From NCBI RefSeq assembly GCF_901875635.1, contig NZ_CABFMN010000090.1, positions 5,567 through 69,566 on the forward strand: a stretch of DNA of 64,000 nucleotides, written 5' to 3'. Below, piece after piece: positions 43,903-53,043 of the stretch. Position 1 is the first letter of the stretch, and each line of letters opens with the position of its first letter. The notes beneath the pieces were generated by a model. The model was not told the origin of the DNA. It saw only the letters and a list, made by a program, of their open reading frames with translations, and did not search any database. This DNA is from Xylophilus ampelinus. Lineage in GTDB: Bacteria > Pseudomonadota > Gammaproteobacteria > Burkholderiales > Burkholderiaceae_C. The translations under genes were made by a program, and so were the position numbers.

Positions 43903-45174
43903 ATGACCCTCGACACCCTCCCCGACCACGCGACGACGGCCGCCGAAGCCGCCGTGATCCAGACCCTGCCCCTGTTCGAGATGATGCGCATGCGCGCCGC
44001 CACCACGGCACGCCGGCATCCCACGCTCGGCTTCGCCTCCGACGAGCCCGGCTCGTCCTGGCGCTGGGTCAACCAGTTCACCCACACCCACCGCCGTCTC
44101 GGCCCGAACGACCGGGAGGTCGTGAGCCCCAACAACGACACCGTCTACAGCAACGCGTGGATCGACCTCTCCGAAGGCCCCGTGCTGATCGAGTCGCCGG
44201 ACGTCGGCGATCGCTACTGGACGCTGGGCCTGCTCGATGCATGGACCAACCCCTTCGCCTACGTCGGCCGGCGCACCACCGGCAACCGCGCGCAGTGCAC
44301 GCTGGTCCACGGGCCGGGCTGGCGCGGCGAGGTGCCGGCCGACGTGACGCACACCATCGCGGCACCGGGGCACGACGTGTGGCTGATCGGCCGCTTCCTG
44401 GTCGACGACGACGGGCCGGATGCCGAGCGCGTGCGCTCGCTGCAGCAGGCCCTGCGCATGCGGCGGCTGGATGGCCGCGACGCGGCGATGCGCGTGGACA
44501 CCGCCCTCGATGGCCGCGACACGCGCATCCCCTCCGCCCGGCTGTACCGTGCCACCGTGGACGCCGCGCTGCGCGGCAACCCGCCGCCCGAGGGCGAGTC
44601 CCTCGCCTGGCCGCTGGACGACGACGCACTCGCGGCCGCCTTGCCGGCGGTGTACGAACGCCTGCGCAACGCCGGCCAGCCGCATGCGCTGGGCGGCGGC
44701 TGGGCCATCCCGGTCATGGTGCGCACGCACTGGGGCGACGACCTCCACACGCGCGCCCGCATCGCGCGCAACTTCATCGGTGCCCTGGGCGTGGACGAAG
44801 CGATGTACCCGACGGCCGAGGTTGACGTCGAGGGCCAGGCCCTGCACGGTTCGAGGCGTTACGAGCTGCGCTTCGCGCCGGGCCTCGGGCCGCGGGTCGA
44901 TGCCTTCTGGTCGCTCACCCTGTACCGGCGCAGCGACTGCCTCTTCGTCGCGAACCCGATCGACCGCTACTCGATCGGTGACCGCACCCCGGGGCTGCGC
45001 ACCGAGCCCGACGGCAGTCTCGTGATCCGGCTGCAGGCGCAGGACCCCGGCCCCGGCACGAACTGGCTGCCCGCGCCGCCGGGCGAGCTGTTCTATGTGG
45101 TGCTGCGGCTGTACCAGCCGCGCGCCGAGCACCTAGCGCTGCGTTTCGACTACCCGCCGATCCGCCCGATCTGA
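43903..45174 (+). CDS. DUF1254/DUF1214 domain protein
   Basis: A 423-residue protein with an N-terminal DUF1254 region (PNNDTVYSNAWIDLSEGPVLIESPDVGDRYWTLGLLDAW, broken across the motif) and a C-terminal DUF1214 region (YELRFAPGLGPRVDAFWSLT, RYSIGDRTPGLRTEPDGSL, NWLPAPPGELFYVVLRLYQP). The two domains together are common in proteobacteria, but the function is unclear. No signal peptide is seen, although many relatives are exported. Its place between a CoA-transferase and a Bug receptor suggests a catabolic accessory role. Confidence 0.9.
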   Translation: MTLDTLPDHATTAAEAAVIQTLPLFEMMRMRAATTARRHPTLGFASDEPGSSWRWVNQFTHTHRRLGPNDREVVSPNNDTVYSNAWIDLSEGPVLIESPDVGDRYWTLGLLDAWTNPFAYVGRRTTGNRAQCTLVHGPGWRGEVPADVTHTIAAPGHDVWLIGRFLVDDDGPDAERVRSLQQALRMRRLDGRDAAMRVDTALDGRDTRIPSARLYRATVDAALRGNPPPEGESLAWPLDDDALAAALPAVYERLRNAGQPHALGGGWAIPVMVRTHWGDDLHTRARIARNFIGALGVDEAMYPTAEVDVEGQALHGSRRYELRFAPGLGPRVDAFWSLTLYRRSDCLFVANPIDRYSIGDRTPGLRTEPDGSLVIRLQAQDPGPGTNWLPAPPGELFYVVLRLYQPRAEHLALRFDYPPIRPI

Positions 45175-45207
45175 CGCACGATTTCAACAAGACGGAGACA
45201 GAAGACC

Positions 45208-46185
45208 ATGCCCATGAACCGACGCCACCTCCTTGCCTCGGCCGCCGCCGGGCTCGCGCTGCCCTGGAGCCTGCCCGCCGCTGCGCAGGCCTGGCCCGCG
45301 CGGCCGATCCGCCTCGTGTCGCCCTATGGCGCCGGCGGGTCGAACGACATCCTCACCCGGGTGCTCGGCGACTTCCTCTCGCGCCGCCTGGGCCAGAGCG
45401 TGGTGGTCGAGAACAAGGCCGGCGCCGGCACGCGCATCGCCAACGACTACGTGGCCAAGGCCGCGCCCGACGGCTACACCCTGCTGCACGCGGCGGCGCC
45501 CATCGCCATCGGCGAGGCGCTGTACAAGGACCTGCCCTACGACGTGCACAAGAGCTTCGCCGCCATCGGCAGCACGGCCATCGCACCACTGTTCCTGGTG
45601 GTGAATGCGCAGGCGCCCTACAAGACGCTGGCCGAGTTCATCCAGTACGCCAAGGCCAGCCCCAAGGGCGCGACTTTCGGCTCGCCCGGTGCAGGCTCGG
45701 CGCCGCACCTCACGGCCGAGCTGCTGCTGCGCGCCGCCGGCGCCAAGGGCATCGTGGTGCAGTACCGCGGCGACGCGCCGGCCTACACCGAGCTGCTGGC
45801 CGGCCGCATCGACGCCACGCTCACGGCGATCTCCACGGCCGTGCCGCACATCCAGGCCGGCAAACTGCGGGTGCTGGGCGTGGCGAACGAGGAACGCACG
45901 CCGCTGTACCCCGACGCACCGACGTTGCGCGAACAGGGCCTGCCCACGGTCGTCGGCTATGGCTGGTACGGCATGCTGGCCCCAGTCGGCACGCCGCCCG
46001 AGGTGGTGGCCCGCATCCACACGGAATTGAAGGCGGCGCTGGCCGACGCGGAGGTGCGTCGCAAGGCCGAGGCCGCCGGCCTGCAGCTTCGCGGCGGCAC
46101 GCCCGCCGAATTCAGCGCGTTCATCTCGAGCGAGACGCGCAAGTGGGCGCAGATCATCCAGGCTGCGAACATCACGGCGGAATGA
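45208..46185 (+). CDS. Bug/TctC-family periplasmic solute receptor
   Basis: A 325-residue receptor with an Arg-Arg signal (MNRRHLLASAAAGLALPWSL) and the usual Bug signatures: WPARPIRLVSPYGAGGSNDI, NKAGAGTRIANDYVAKAAPDGYT, VVQYRGDAPAYTELLAGRID and YPDAPTLREQGLPTVVGYGW. It probably binds the carboxylate metabolised by the adjacent CoA-transferase and esterase. No TctA/TctB genes are adjacent. The stop overlaps the start of the esterase gene (ATGATG), giving coupled translation. Confidence 0.94.
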   Translation: MPMNRRHLLASAAAGLALPWSLPAAAQAWPARPIRLVSPYGAGGSNDILTRVLGDFLSRRLGQSVVVENKAGAGTRIANDYVAKAAPDGYTLLHAAAPIAIGEALYKDLPYDVHKSFAAIGSTAIAPLFLVVNAQAPYKTLAEFIQYAKASPKGATFGSPGAGSAPHLTAELLLRAAGAKGIVVQYRGDAPAYTELLAGRIDATLTAISTAVPHIQAGKLRVLGVANEERTPLYPDAPTLREQGLPTVVGYGWYGMLAPVGTPPEVVARIHTELKAALADAEVRRKAEAAGLQLRGGTPAEFSAFISSETRKWAQIIQAANITAE

Positions 46186-47942
46186 TGGCGACGTTCCACC
46201 GCAAAGGCCGCGGCTGGCCGGCCCTTTCCGCCGCACTGCTTGCGCTGTGTCTTGCGGGTTGCGCGACGCCCGGCGCGGGTGACGCGGCGATGCAACGGCA
46301 GACGACGTGGGGCCCCGTGCTGGGCAGCGACGATGCGGCTGCCAGTGGCACCTGGAGCTGGAAGGGTGTGCCCTACGCCCAGGCGCCGGTGGGCGACCTG
46401 CGCTGGCGCGCGCCGCGCGACCCGCAGCCCTGGTCCGCGCCGCGCCCCGCCCGCGCCTTCGCGCCCGCCTGCGTACAAACCCAGCGCCTGTACGGGCCGG
46501 GCCTGAACAACCGCTACGACGAGACGGTGGGCAGCTCGCTGGGCCGCACCGTGGGCGACGAGGATTGCCTGTACCTCAACGTCTGGACGCCCGCCTCGCG
46601 CCCGAGCGCGCCGAGGCCGGTGATCGTTTTCGTGCACGGCGGCAGCAACATCACCGGCTACACCGCCGATCCGGTGTACGACGGCGCAGCGCTGGCGAAA
46701 CAGGAAGACGCGGTGGTCGTCACGGTCAATTACCGGCTCGGCGTCTTCGGCTTCCTCGATGCGAAGGCGCTCAAGACCGGGCAGCGCGAGGAGGACTCCG
46801 GCAACTTCGCGCTGCTGGACATCGTGAAGGCGCTCGAGTTCGTGGCTGCCAACGCCTCGGCCTTCGGCGGCGATCCGCAGCGCGTGACGCTGATGGGGCA
46901 ATCGGCCGGCGCGGTCAACGTCTATGCGCTGCTCACGTCGCCGATGCTGGTGACGCGCGACCGCCCCTTGTTCCACCGGCTGGCCGCGCTGAGCGGGGGG
47001 CTGTCCACCGCGGCATCGCTGCCGCCCGGCGGCATCCCGGCCGTGCTGCTGGCACCGGTCTGGGCCACACGCGGCGAGGCGCTGGTCCACGAGTCGCTCG
47101 TCGCGGGCCGAGAGGCCACCGACGCCACACAGGCCCGCCAGTGGGAAGCCGGCGCCGGTCCAGCGCGCACGGCGGCCTGGCTGCGCAGCCAGCCGCCCGA
47201 CGCCCTGCTGCAGGTGGTGCGCACGCGGCTCGCGGCGCGTGGCATGGCGGCGAGCAACCCGATCCCCGACGGCTGGGTGCTCGCGCAGGACCCGATCGCC
47301 GCGGTGCGTGCCGGCCGCTACCTGCGCATGCCCGTGCTGGCCGGCCACACGCGCGACGAGACCAAGCTGTTCCCGCAGCTTTTCGCCCTCAGCCCGGCGC
47401 TGGGCGGCACCAGCGGCCGGCTTCTGGACGACGGCGCCGTGTTCTCACTGGCTGCGCGCTACGACCCCGAGGCGCCACCGCAGACCACGCTCGCGCAGTG
47501 GGTCCCACCCGCCTACCTGCCGGTCGACGCGCCCGGCACCGGCTTCGACGCGCGCGCCCGGCAGCTCGATGCGCTGTGGTTCTCCGCCATCCGCGACGAC
47601 ATGCTCAACGCCCTGCGCACGCGGCAGGACGCCGTCTGGGCCTACGAATTCGAATGGGACCGCCTGCCGCCGCCACTGGACCGGATCTTCGGCGCCGCCC
47701 ACACCTTCGACCTGCCCTTCGTCTTCGGCAACTTCGGGCCGTCGCTGTACGCGCGCTTCATGTTCACGCGGGCCAACGCGCCCGGGCGGCAGGCGTTGTC
47801 CCAGGCCATGATGCGCAGTCTCGGCGCGTTCGCCCGGCGCGGCGACCCCAACGACGCCGGCCTGGGCGCCACCTGGGGCGTTTGGCCGTCGCGCCTGGTC
47901 TTCGACGCCGACCTGCAGCGCACGGCGATCCGCGCGCGATGA
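46182..47942 (+). CDS. Type B carboxylesterase lipoprotein
   Basis: A 586-residue esterase/lipase of the COesterase family. The N-terminus is a lipoprotein signal (LSAALLALCLAGCATPG), so the enzyme is expected on the periplasmic side of a membrane. The nucleophile Ser is in VTLMGQSAGAVNVYALL, the oxyanion region is VIVFVHGGSN, and the His region is GAAHTFDLPFVFGNFG. GVPYAQAPVGDLRWRAPRDP and EDCLYLNVWTP are standard family landmarks. It could release a carboxylate for capture by the preceding Bug receptor. Two overlapping ATGs (46182 and 46185) are possible. Confidence 0.94.
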   Translation: MMATFHRKGRGWPALSAALLALCLAGCATPGAGDAAMQRQTTWGPVLGSDDAAASGTWSWKGVPYAQAPVGDLRWRAPRDPQPWSAPRPARAFAPACVQTQRLYGPGLNNRYDETVGSSLGRTVGDEDCLYLNVWTPASRPSAPRPVIVFVHGGSNITGYTADPVYDGAALAKQEDAVVVTVNYRLGVFGFLDAKALKTGQREEDSGNFALLDIVKALEFVAANASAFGGDPQRVTLMGQSAGAVNVYALLTSPMLVTRDRPLFHRLAALSGGLSTAASLPPGGIPAVLLAPVWATRGEALVHESLVAGREATDATQARQWEAGAGPARTAAWLRSQPPDALLQVVRTRLAARGMAASNPIPDGWVLAQDPIAAVRAGRYLRMPVLAGHTRDETKLFPQLFALSPALGGTSGRLLDDGAVFSLAARYDPEAPPQTTLAQWVPPAYLPVDAPGTGFDARARQLDALWFSAIRDDMLNALRTRQDAVWAYEFEWDRLPPPLDRIFGAAHTFDLPFVFGNFGPSLYARFMFTRANAPGRQALSQAMMRSLGAFARRGDPNDAGLGATWGVWPSRLVFDADLQRTAIRAR

Positions 47943-47954
47943 ACGTGCGGCGCT

Positions 47955-48086
47955 TCAGTCGGCGCGGCGCTGGGCGGCGAGGCGCGCCTCGAGTTCGGCC
48001 ATGAGCACCCTCGCCTCGGCAGCCCACGGAACCTGCGGGGCAGCACGGGTTGCGGCAGCTCCGGCGACAAACCCGCCACACCCCAT
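47955..48086 (-). CDS. Possible 43-residue frame beside repeat copy 6
   Basis: A short frame starting just outside the dispersed repeat and ending after MAELEARLAAQRRAD. The Ala/Glu/Arg-rich C-terminal half has a coding-like look and may be the surviving tail of a longer gene cut by the repeat. There is no ribosome-binding site and no relative is known. Confidence 0.2.
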   Translation of the reverse strand: MGCGGFVAGAAATRAAPQVPWAAEARVLMAELEARLAAQRRAD

Positions 48087-48088
48087 TT

Positions 48089-48153
48089 GCTATCTTTTCG
48101 ATAGCTAATCGCGCAGGCGGGACGGGCGCTGGAGCCCGATTTCCTTCGAATCA
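48089..48153 (+). repeat. Dispersed intergenic repeat, copy 6
   Basis: GCTATCTTTTCGATAGC, then AATCGCGCAGGCGGGACGGG, CGCTGGAGCCCGATTTCC and TTCGAATCA. Its last bases form the stop codon of the kinase gene on the opposite strand. Confidence 0.85.
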
Positions 48154-49587
48154 GCCCGGCTTGCGCCGCAGTGCGTCCAGCAGCCGCGCCCGCTGCGCGG
48201 GGTCGTCGAGCTGCTGCGACAGCAGCTCGTGCAGGTGCTGCGGCGAGCGCGCTTCGGCCAGCGCCTTCTTCAGCATGACCCTCGCGATGGGCCCCAGCTC
48301 GCGCGAAAGCGCTAGGCGCGCATGCTCGACCACCTCGGCGCCGATGGGGGCCTGCACCGCCGCGGGCGCCACGGCCGCACCGCCGGAGCCGAAGCCCGCA
48401 CTGCCGCCGGTGGACCGCGCCGCGCTGCCGACACCGCTGCCGGGCCCGCCGAGCAGCGTGATGAAGCGCGCCCGGTCGGCCGCATCGGGAATGTGCTGGC
48501 TCAGCGCGTCCTGCAGGGCACCCAGGTCGGTGGCGGTGCGTGCCGCCTCGCGCACCAGCACGCGCGCCATCGGGCCCATGAAGCGCGTGAGGGCTGCCTC
48601 CATGGGCGCGAGGCTGGCCGCGTCCCATCGCGAAGGCGCGGCCGAACCCGGCCGGCTGGCGGCGCCCGAGGCCGCATGCCCGTCGGCCCGCCGCAGCGGC
48701 AGGCGCAGCGAGGCGACCACGGTCGCGTCATCGGCGGCCGTGCCGACGTGCAGCGCGCTGCGCTCGGCCAGCGCATCGCGGAACTCCTGCGCACTGGCAA
48801 AGCGCGACTGCGGCGCCTTGGCCAGGGCGCGCGCCACGATCGGGTCGAAGGACGCGGACACCGACAGGCCCGGGATCTGCGAGGGCGGCTCGGGCTCCTT
48901 GTTCAGCACCCGGTACATCACGGCCTCGGCCGACTCGGCCGCGAAGGGCGAGCGGCCGGTGAGCATGCGATACAGCAGCACGCCGGCGGCGAAGATGTCG
49001 ATGCGGTGGTCGATCGCCTCGCCCAGGTACTGCTCCGGCGCCATGTAGCCCGGCGTGCCGATGGTGGCGGCCACCTGAGTGAGCGCCGCCGACTCGATGC
49101 GCGCAATGCCGAAGTCCGTCACCTTGAGCAGCCCGTCGGTGGTGACGACCAGGTTGGCCGGCTTGATGTCGCGGTGCCACACACCGACGCGGTGCGCGCA
49201 GGTCAGTGCATCCAGCAGTTGCTGCATGAAGCGGATGGCGGTGCCCTCGGGCAGGCGCGGCGTGGCGCCCAGCACCTGCGCCAGGTCGCGCCCCTGCACG
49301 TACTCCATGGCGATGAAGGCGGTGGTGTCGTCTTCGCCGTATTCGTAGATGGCGACGATGCCGGGGTGCGACAGCCGTCCCACCGCCTTGGCTTCATTGC
49401 GAAAGCGCGCCGCCAGGTCGATGCCGCCGTCGGCCTGCAGCAGGGCCTTGCGGATGGTCTTGATCGCCACCGGCCGGTCGATGCCGGGGTCGTGGCCCTG
49501 GTAGACCACGCCCATGGCGCCCTCGCCCAGCACCTGGACGATGTCGTATTTGCCAAGCCTCCGGGGGTGCTCCATAGGCACGGCCAT
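48151..49587 (-). CDS. Serine/threonine protein kinase
   Basis: A 478-residue kinase without a membrane segment. Residues about 12-275 are the Hanks-type kinase domain: GEGAMGVVYQGHD, Lys in VAIKTIRKAL, HRDIKPANLV, the DFG loop VTDFGIARIE, GTPGYMAPEQYLG and DIFAAGVLLYRMLTG. All catalytic residues are present. After a Ser/Ala/Gly linker come two copies of a roughly 55-residue helical unit (FMGPMARVLVREAARTATDL and ELGPIARVMLKKALAEARSP as matching parts), each ending in a LLDAL/FITLL helix. It is third in a minus-strand set with a haem-motif sensor and a FecR-domain protein. Confidence 0.95.
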   Translation of the reverse strand: MAVPMEHPRRLGKYDIVQVLGEGAMGVVYQGHDPGIDRPVAIKTIRKALLQADGGIDLAARFRNEAKAVGRLSHPGIVAIYEYGEDDTTAFIAMEYVQGRDLAQVLGATPRLPEGTAIRFMQQLLDALTCAHRVGVWHRDIKPANLVVTTDGLLKVTDFGIARIESAALTQVAATIGTPGYMAPEQYLGEAIDHRIDIFAAGVLLYRMLTGRSPFAAESAEAVMYRVLNKEPEPPSQIPGLSVSASFDPIVARALAKAPQSRFASAQEFRDALAERSALHVGTAADDATVVASLRLPLRRADGHAASGAASRPGSAAPSRWDAASLAPMEAALTRFMGPMARVLVREAARTATDLGALQDALSQHIPDAADRARFITLLGGPGSGVGSAARSTGGSAGFGSGGAAVAPAAVQAPIGAEVVEHARLALSRELGPIARVMLKKALAEARSPQHLHELLSQQLDDPAQRARLLDALRRKPG

Positions 49588-49701
49588 TTCGATCTACGGC
49601 AAGGCCGGCGTATCGCCGGCGATGCACGCATGCGCACGATGCCGACGGCCGCGGAGCAGGCCACGCGGGAACATCCGCGGAACCGGCTCTGCCGGGCCGC
49701 T

Positions 49702-49766
49702 GGATGTGCCCCTCTTCGCGCAGCGGAAGGGGGGAGCGGCGACGCCGCTTGGGGGGATGCTCCGAA
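49702..49766. repeat. G+C-rich palindromic intergenic sequence
   Basis: CCCCTCTTCGCGCAGCGGAAGGGG followed by GCGGCGACGCCGC and a G-run. It forms two hairpins just downstream of the haem-motif protein gene. It may be a transcription end or an RNA-stabilising repeat. A similar G-rich motif is familiar from related genomes, by memory only. Confidence 0.4.
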
Positions 49767-50639
49767 TCATGCGTCCAGCAGCTTCATGGCGTGCACGAGG
49801 CTCTTGCGCATGCGCGCGAAGGAGTCGGACAGCACGCCGATCTCGTCCTTCGACCGCACGTTGAACTCCGGCGCATCCAGCTCGCCCATGCTCACCCGGT
49901 CGGTCAGGGCCGACAGGCGCGTCACGGGCTGGATCACGAGCTTCCAGAGCATGAGGTTGAGCGTCAGGCCGATCAGCACGAACACGCCGGCCAGCGAGCC
50001 CATGACGACGCCGAAGGCCTTGTCGGCGCGCTCGAAGGGCACGGACATGGGCACCGACACCACCTGCGCGCCGAGCACCTCGTTGAGCTTCCAACCGAAG
50101 CCGTTCGAGGGGCCGTACTTCTCGATCATCGGCGCCGGCGCGGCGCCCGGCGTGCTGTGGCAGCTCAGGCAGGCCGGGTTGGTGATGCGGATGGGCCGGG
50201 CGATGTACATGGCCGGGCCCGAGGCGGTCTCGCGCCGGCCGATGAACTCGCCGAGCTCCGACTCCTTGGCAAACTTGGCGATCACGTCCTCCTCCCAGTC
50301 CTGCGCACGGTCGCGCGGGTTGGTGGGGTTGAGCATGGCCGGCTTGTACGAGTACTCGGGGTGCTTGTTGCGCAGCGCGTTGACCATCTCGGTGGACGAA
50401 TACGCCGGCACCGACTGCGGCAGGAAGGTGTACTTCATCTGCGTCTGCAGCAACGGCTGGATCTGCGTGGCCGTGTAGGTGCTGACGGCGGCGGCGCTTT
50501 CCATGATGAGGCGTGCACGGTCCAGCACCTCCTCGTGCGCGCCCTGCTGCAACATGTTGCGGGCCAGGTAGCCCGCGCCGGCCAGCCCCAGTGCGAAGAC
50601 CAGCAGGAAAGCCAGGTTGAACTTGAGCAGCAGCTTCAT
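49767..50639 (-). CDS. DUF3365 (Tll0287-like) haem-motif sensor with HAMP domain
   Basis: A 290-residue membrane protein. A short N-terminal membrane segment (LAFLLVFALGLAGAGYLA), then a periplasmic DUF3365/Tll0287-like domain (about 30-200) with a c-type haem motif NPACLSCHSTPG near 160. A second membrane segment (GSLAGVFVLIGLTLNLMLW) follows, then a HAMP-like region LVIQPVTRLSALTDRVSMGE near 240 and a short helical tail. There is no kinase or cyclase domain, so it must signal through a partner; the Ser/Thr kinase gene downstream is the obvious candidate. It lies 15 bp after the FecR gene. Confidence 0.9.
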   Translation of the reverse strand: MKLLLKFNLAFLLVFALGLAGAGYLARNMLQQGAHEEVLDRARLIMESAAAVSTYTATQIQPLLQTQMKYTFLPQSVPAYSSTEMVNALRNKHPEYSYKPAMLNPTNPRDRAQDWEEDVIAKFAKESELGEFIGRRETASGPAMYIARPIRITNPACLSCHSTPGAAPAPMIEKYGPSNGFGWKLNEVLGAQVVSVPMSVPFERADKAFGVVMGSLAGVFVLIGLTLNLMLWKLVIQPVTRLSALTDRVSMGELDAPEFNVRSKDEIGVLSDSFARMRKSLVHAMKLLDA

Positions 50640-50654
50640 CGGGAGGGCTCGGAG

Positions 50655-51575
50655 TCAGTAGGTGGACGTGGCCGGCCGGGTCGCGCCCGAAGCCGGGACG
50701 GCGGGCGGCCGCTTGGGCAGGTATTTCTCGGGAAAGACGATGCGGTCCCACTCCGGATGGTTGCGCATGTGGGCGACAAGGCCGGCACGGAAGTCGGGCC
50801 GGCGGGCCAGCGCCCGCCAGCGCGCGGCGAAGTGGCTGCGCAGCGCGGGCTCGGCCGCCAGCCAGGCGGCCACGTCGTCGTAGGCCAGGTCGGCCGTGCG
50901 CTTGGGCGCCACCTCGCGGTCCTTGAACTGTGCTGCGCGCGACGGCAGCGGGTCGAGAAAGCTGCGCGGCACGGTCTGGATGAAGGCCGGCACGGGCCGC
51001 GCCTTCACGGCGGCCTTGTCGCTGCCCAGGCGCGAGAAGAACTCGCCGGCCTTGAGCCGCACCGGCTCCGGCGCCTTGGGGATGCGTTCCTGCACGCTGG
51101 CCGCGCCGGCCTCGCAGAACAGCTGCAGTCCGGCCGGCTCGCTCGACACGACCTGCTGGCCGCTGGTGTCCGACAGGGCATAGGCCGGGGTGAGGACGGT
51201 CGGCGCCAGGTTCGGCTTCTCGCCGGCCGGCGTGATCAGCTTGAACCAGCCATTGAGAACGTAGAGCCGGGACGCCTGGGCCGTGGTGCCCTTGGCCGCC
51301 AGCCGCGGCGCCACCAGCGCGCGCGTGGCTGGGCCGAGATCGACGATGGTGCCGTCGGCGAATTCCAGGCGCAGCAGCCGGGACTGGGCGCCGGTTTCCA
51401 CGATGTCACCGCTGTCGAGCCGCACGCCTTCGGCCACGGCGAAACGGCCGCTCTCGCGCAGCAGCGTGGCCTCGCCGTCCAGGATGGACGCGAGGACGGG
51501 CACCTGCGCCGCATGGGCGGCCAGGGCCCCGGCCAACCCGCACAGGGCGGCCAGGAACAATGAGATGCACTTCAC
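50655..51575 (-). CDS. FecR-domain secreted protein
   Basis: A 306-residue exported protein with a Sec signal (CISLFLAALCGLAGALAAHA) and a FecR-type beta domain at about 30-130 (LLRESGRFAVAEGVRLDSGDIVETG, LRLEFADGTIVDLGP, WFKLITP). There is no anti-sigma N-terminal domain, so this is the envelope-associated FecR domain type rather than a sigma-factor regulator. The C-terminal half is charged and ends in a Pro-rich tail. The GTG at 51575 gives a clean signal peptide; a GTG four codons upstream is also possible. First of the FecR, DUF3365, kinase set. Confidence 0.85.
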   Translation of the reverse strand: MKCISLFLAALCGLAGALAAHAAQVPVLASILDGEATLLRESGRFAVAEGVRLDSGDIVETGAQSRLLRLEFADGTIVDLGPATRALVAPRLAAKGTTAQASRLYVLNGWFKLITPAGEKPNLAPTVLTPAYALSDTSGQQVVSSEPAGLQLFCEAGAASVQERIPKAPEPVRLKAGEFFSRLGSDKAAVKARPVPAFIQTVPRSFLDPLPSRAAQFKDREVAPKRTADLAYDDVAAWLAAEPALRSHFAARWRALARRPDFRAGLVAHMRNHPEWDRIVFPEKYLPKRPPAVPASGATRPATSTY

Positions 51576-51587
51576 CGCCGGGAACAC

Positions 51588-51688
51588 TCCAGATCTAGAG
51601 ATCCGGATCGTGCTCCGTAACGAAGTGTGAGGGCATCGGCCTCACGGCCTATGCAACGCGGCCGAGGGGCGGCCGGACCGCCCCTGAA
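51588..51688. other. Gap with G+C-rich hairpin downstream of dadA
   Basis: Between dadA and the FecR gene, both on the minus strand. An inverted repeat AGGGGCGG/CCGCCCCT (51665-51685) directly follows the dadA stop in its direction of transcription and could end dadA transcripts. It lacks a T-tract. Confidence 0.4.
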
Positions 51689-52996
51689 TCAGGCGTGCGC
51701 GGGGCGCAGGGCGCTGGCGGCCGCGGCGGGTCGGCGCGCATAGCGGTCCATCGCCAGGCCGTCCGTCCGGATCTCCGGGCGCTGCCCGGTGACGAGATCC
51801 GACACCAGCTTGCCGCTGCCGCAAGCCATGGTCCAGCCCAGCGTGCCGTGTCCGGTGTTGAGGAACAGGTTGGCCAACGGCGTCGCGCCGACGATGGGTG
51901 TGCTGTCCGGCGTCATGGGGCGCAGGCCGGTCCAGAAGCTGGCGGCCGGCAGGTCGCCGCCCGGGAACAGCTCGCCGACCACCTTCTCCAGGGTGGCGCG
52001 GCGGGCCGGGTTCAGGCGCAGGTCGAATCCGCCCAGCTCGGCCATGCCGCCGACGCGGATGCGGTCGTCGAATCGTGTGACAGCGATCTTGTAGGTTTCG
52101 TCCAGCACGGTGGACTGCGGTGCCAGCGCGGCGTCGACCAGCGGGACGGTGAGCGAGTAGCCCTTGACCGGGTACACCGGGATGTCGAGCCCGATGGCGG
52201 CCAGCGCGGCGCGCGAATAGCTGCCGAAGGCCATCACGTAGCGGTCGGCGGTGAGCACCTCGCCGGCGCCGTCCTGGCTGACGCGCACGCCGCGCACGGC
52301 GCCGCCTTCGGTCAGCAGCTCTTCCACGCGCACGCCGAAGCGGAACTGCACGCCCAGGCCCTTGGCCATCTCGGCCAGGCGGCGGGTGAACAGGTGGCAG
52401 TCGCCCGTCTCGTCATTGGGCAAGCGCAGGCCGCCGACCAGTGCGCCGCCGGTGCGGGCCAGCGCGGGCTCGACGCGGGCCAGGCCTTCGCGGTCGAGCA
52501 GTTCGAAGGGCACGCCGCATTCCTGCAGCACGGCGATGTCGCGCTGCACGCCCTCCATCTGCTGCTGCGTGCGGAAGACCTGCAGCGTGCCACCGGTTCG
52601 CTGTTCGTAGTCCAGGCCCGTCTCGGCGCGCAGGGCGCGCAGGCAGTCGCGGCTGTACTCGGCCACGCGCATCATGCGTTCCTTGTTGACCACATAGCGC
52701 TCCGGCGAGCAGTTGCGCAGCATCTGCGCCATCCAGCGCAGCTGGAACAGCGAGCCGTCGGCGCGGATGGCCAGCGGCGCGTGCTTCTGGAACATCCACT
52801 TCAGGGCCTTGAGCGGAATGCCGGGCGCGGCCCAGGGCGTGGAGTAGCCGGGCGACACCTGGCCGGCGTTGCCGAAGCTGGTTTCCTGCGCGGCGCCGTC
52901 CTGGCGGTCGAGCACCGTGACGCTCGCACCGGACTTGGCCAGGTACCAGGCCGTGGTGACACCGATGACGCCGCCGCCGAGAACGATCACTTTCAT
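51689..52996 (-). CDS. dadA: D-amino acid dehydrogenase small subunit
   Basis: A 435-residue FAD-dependent dehydrogenase that oxidises D-alanine and other D-amino acids at the membrane. The N-terminal dinucleotide loop [58 protein letters not shown] and the C-terminal [44 protein letters not shown] are all typical of DadA. The start at 52996 begins directly with the loop. It diverges from an Lrp-family regulator, a known arrangement for dad genes. Confidence 0.95.
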   Translation of the reverse strand: MKVIVLGGGVIGVTTAWYLAKSGASVTVLDRQDGAAQETSFGNAGQVSPGYSTPWAAPGIPLKALKWMFQKHAPLAIRADGSLFQLRWMAQMLRNCSPERYVVNKERMMRVAEYSRDCLRALRAETGLDYEQRTGGTLQVFRTQQQMEGVQRDIAVLQECGVPFELLDREGLARVEPALARTGGALVGGLRLPNDETGDCHLFTRRLAEMAKGLGVQFRFGVRVEELLTEGGAVRGVRVSQDGAGEVLTADRYVMAFGSYSRAALAAIGLDIPVYPVKGYSLTVPLVDAALAPQSTVLDETYKIAVTRFDDRIRVGGMAELGGFDLRLNPARRATLEKVVGELFPGGDLPAASFWTGLRPMTPDSTPIVGATPLANLFLNTGHGTLGWTMACGSGKLVSDLVTGQRPEIRTDGLAMDRYARRPAAAASALRPAHA

Positions 52997-53043
52997 GGCA
53001 AATCCGCTGCAAGGATGGAATGGCGAGACTGTAGAAAAAGTCG

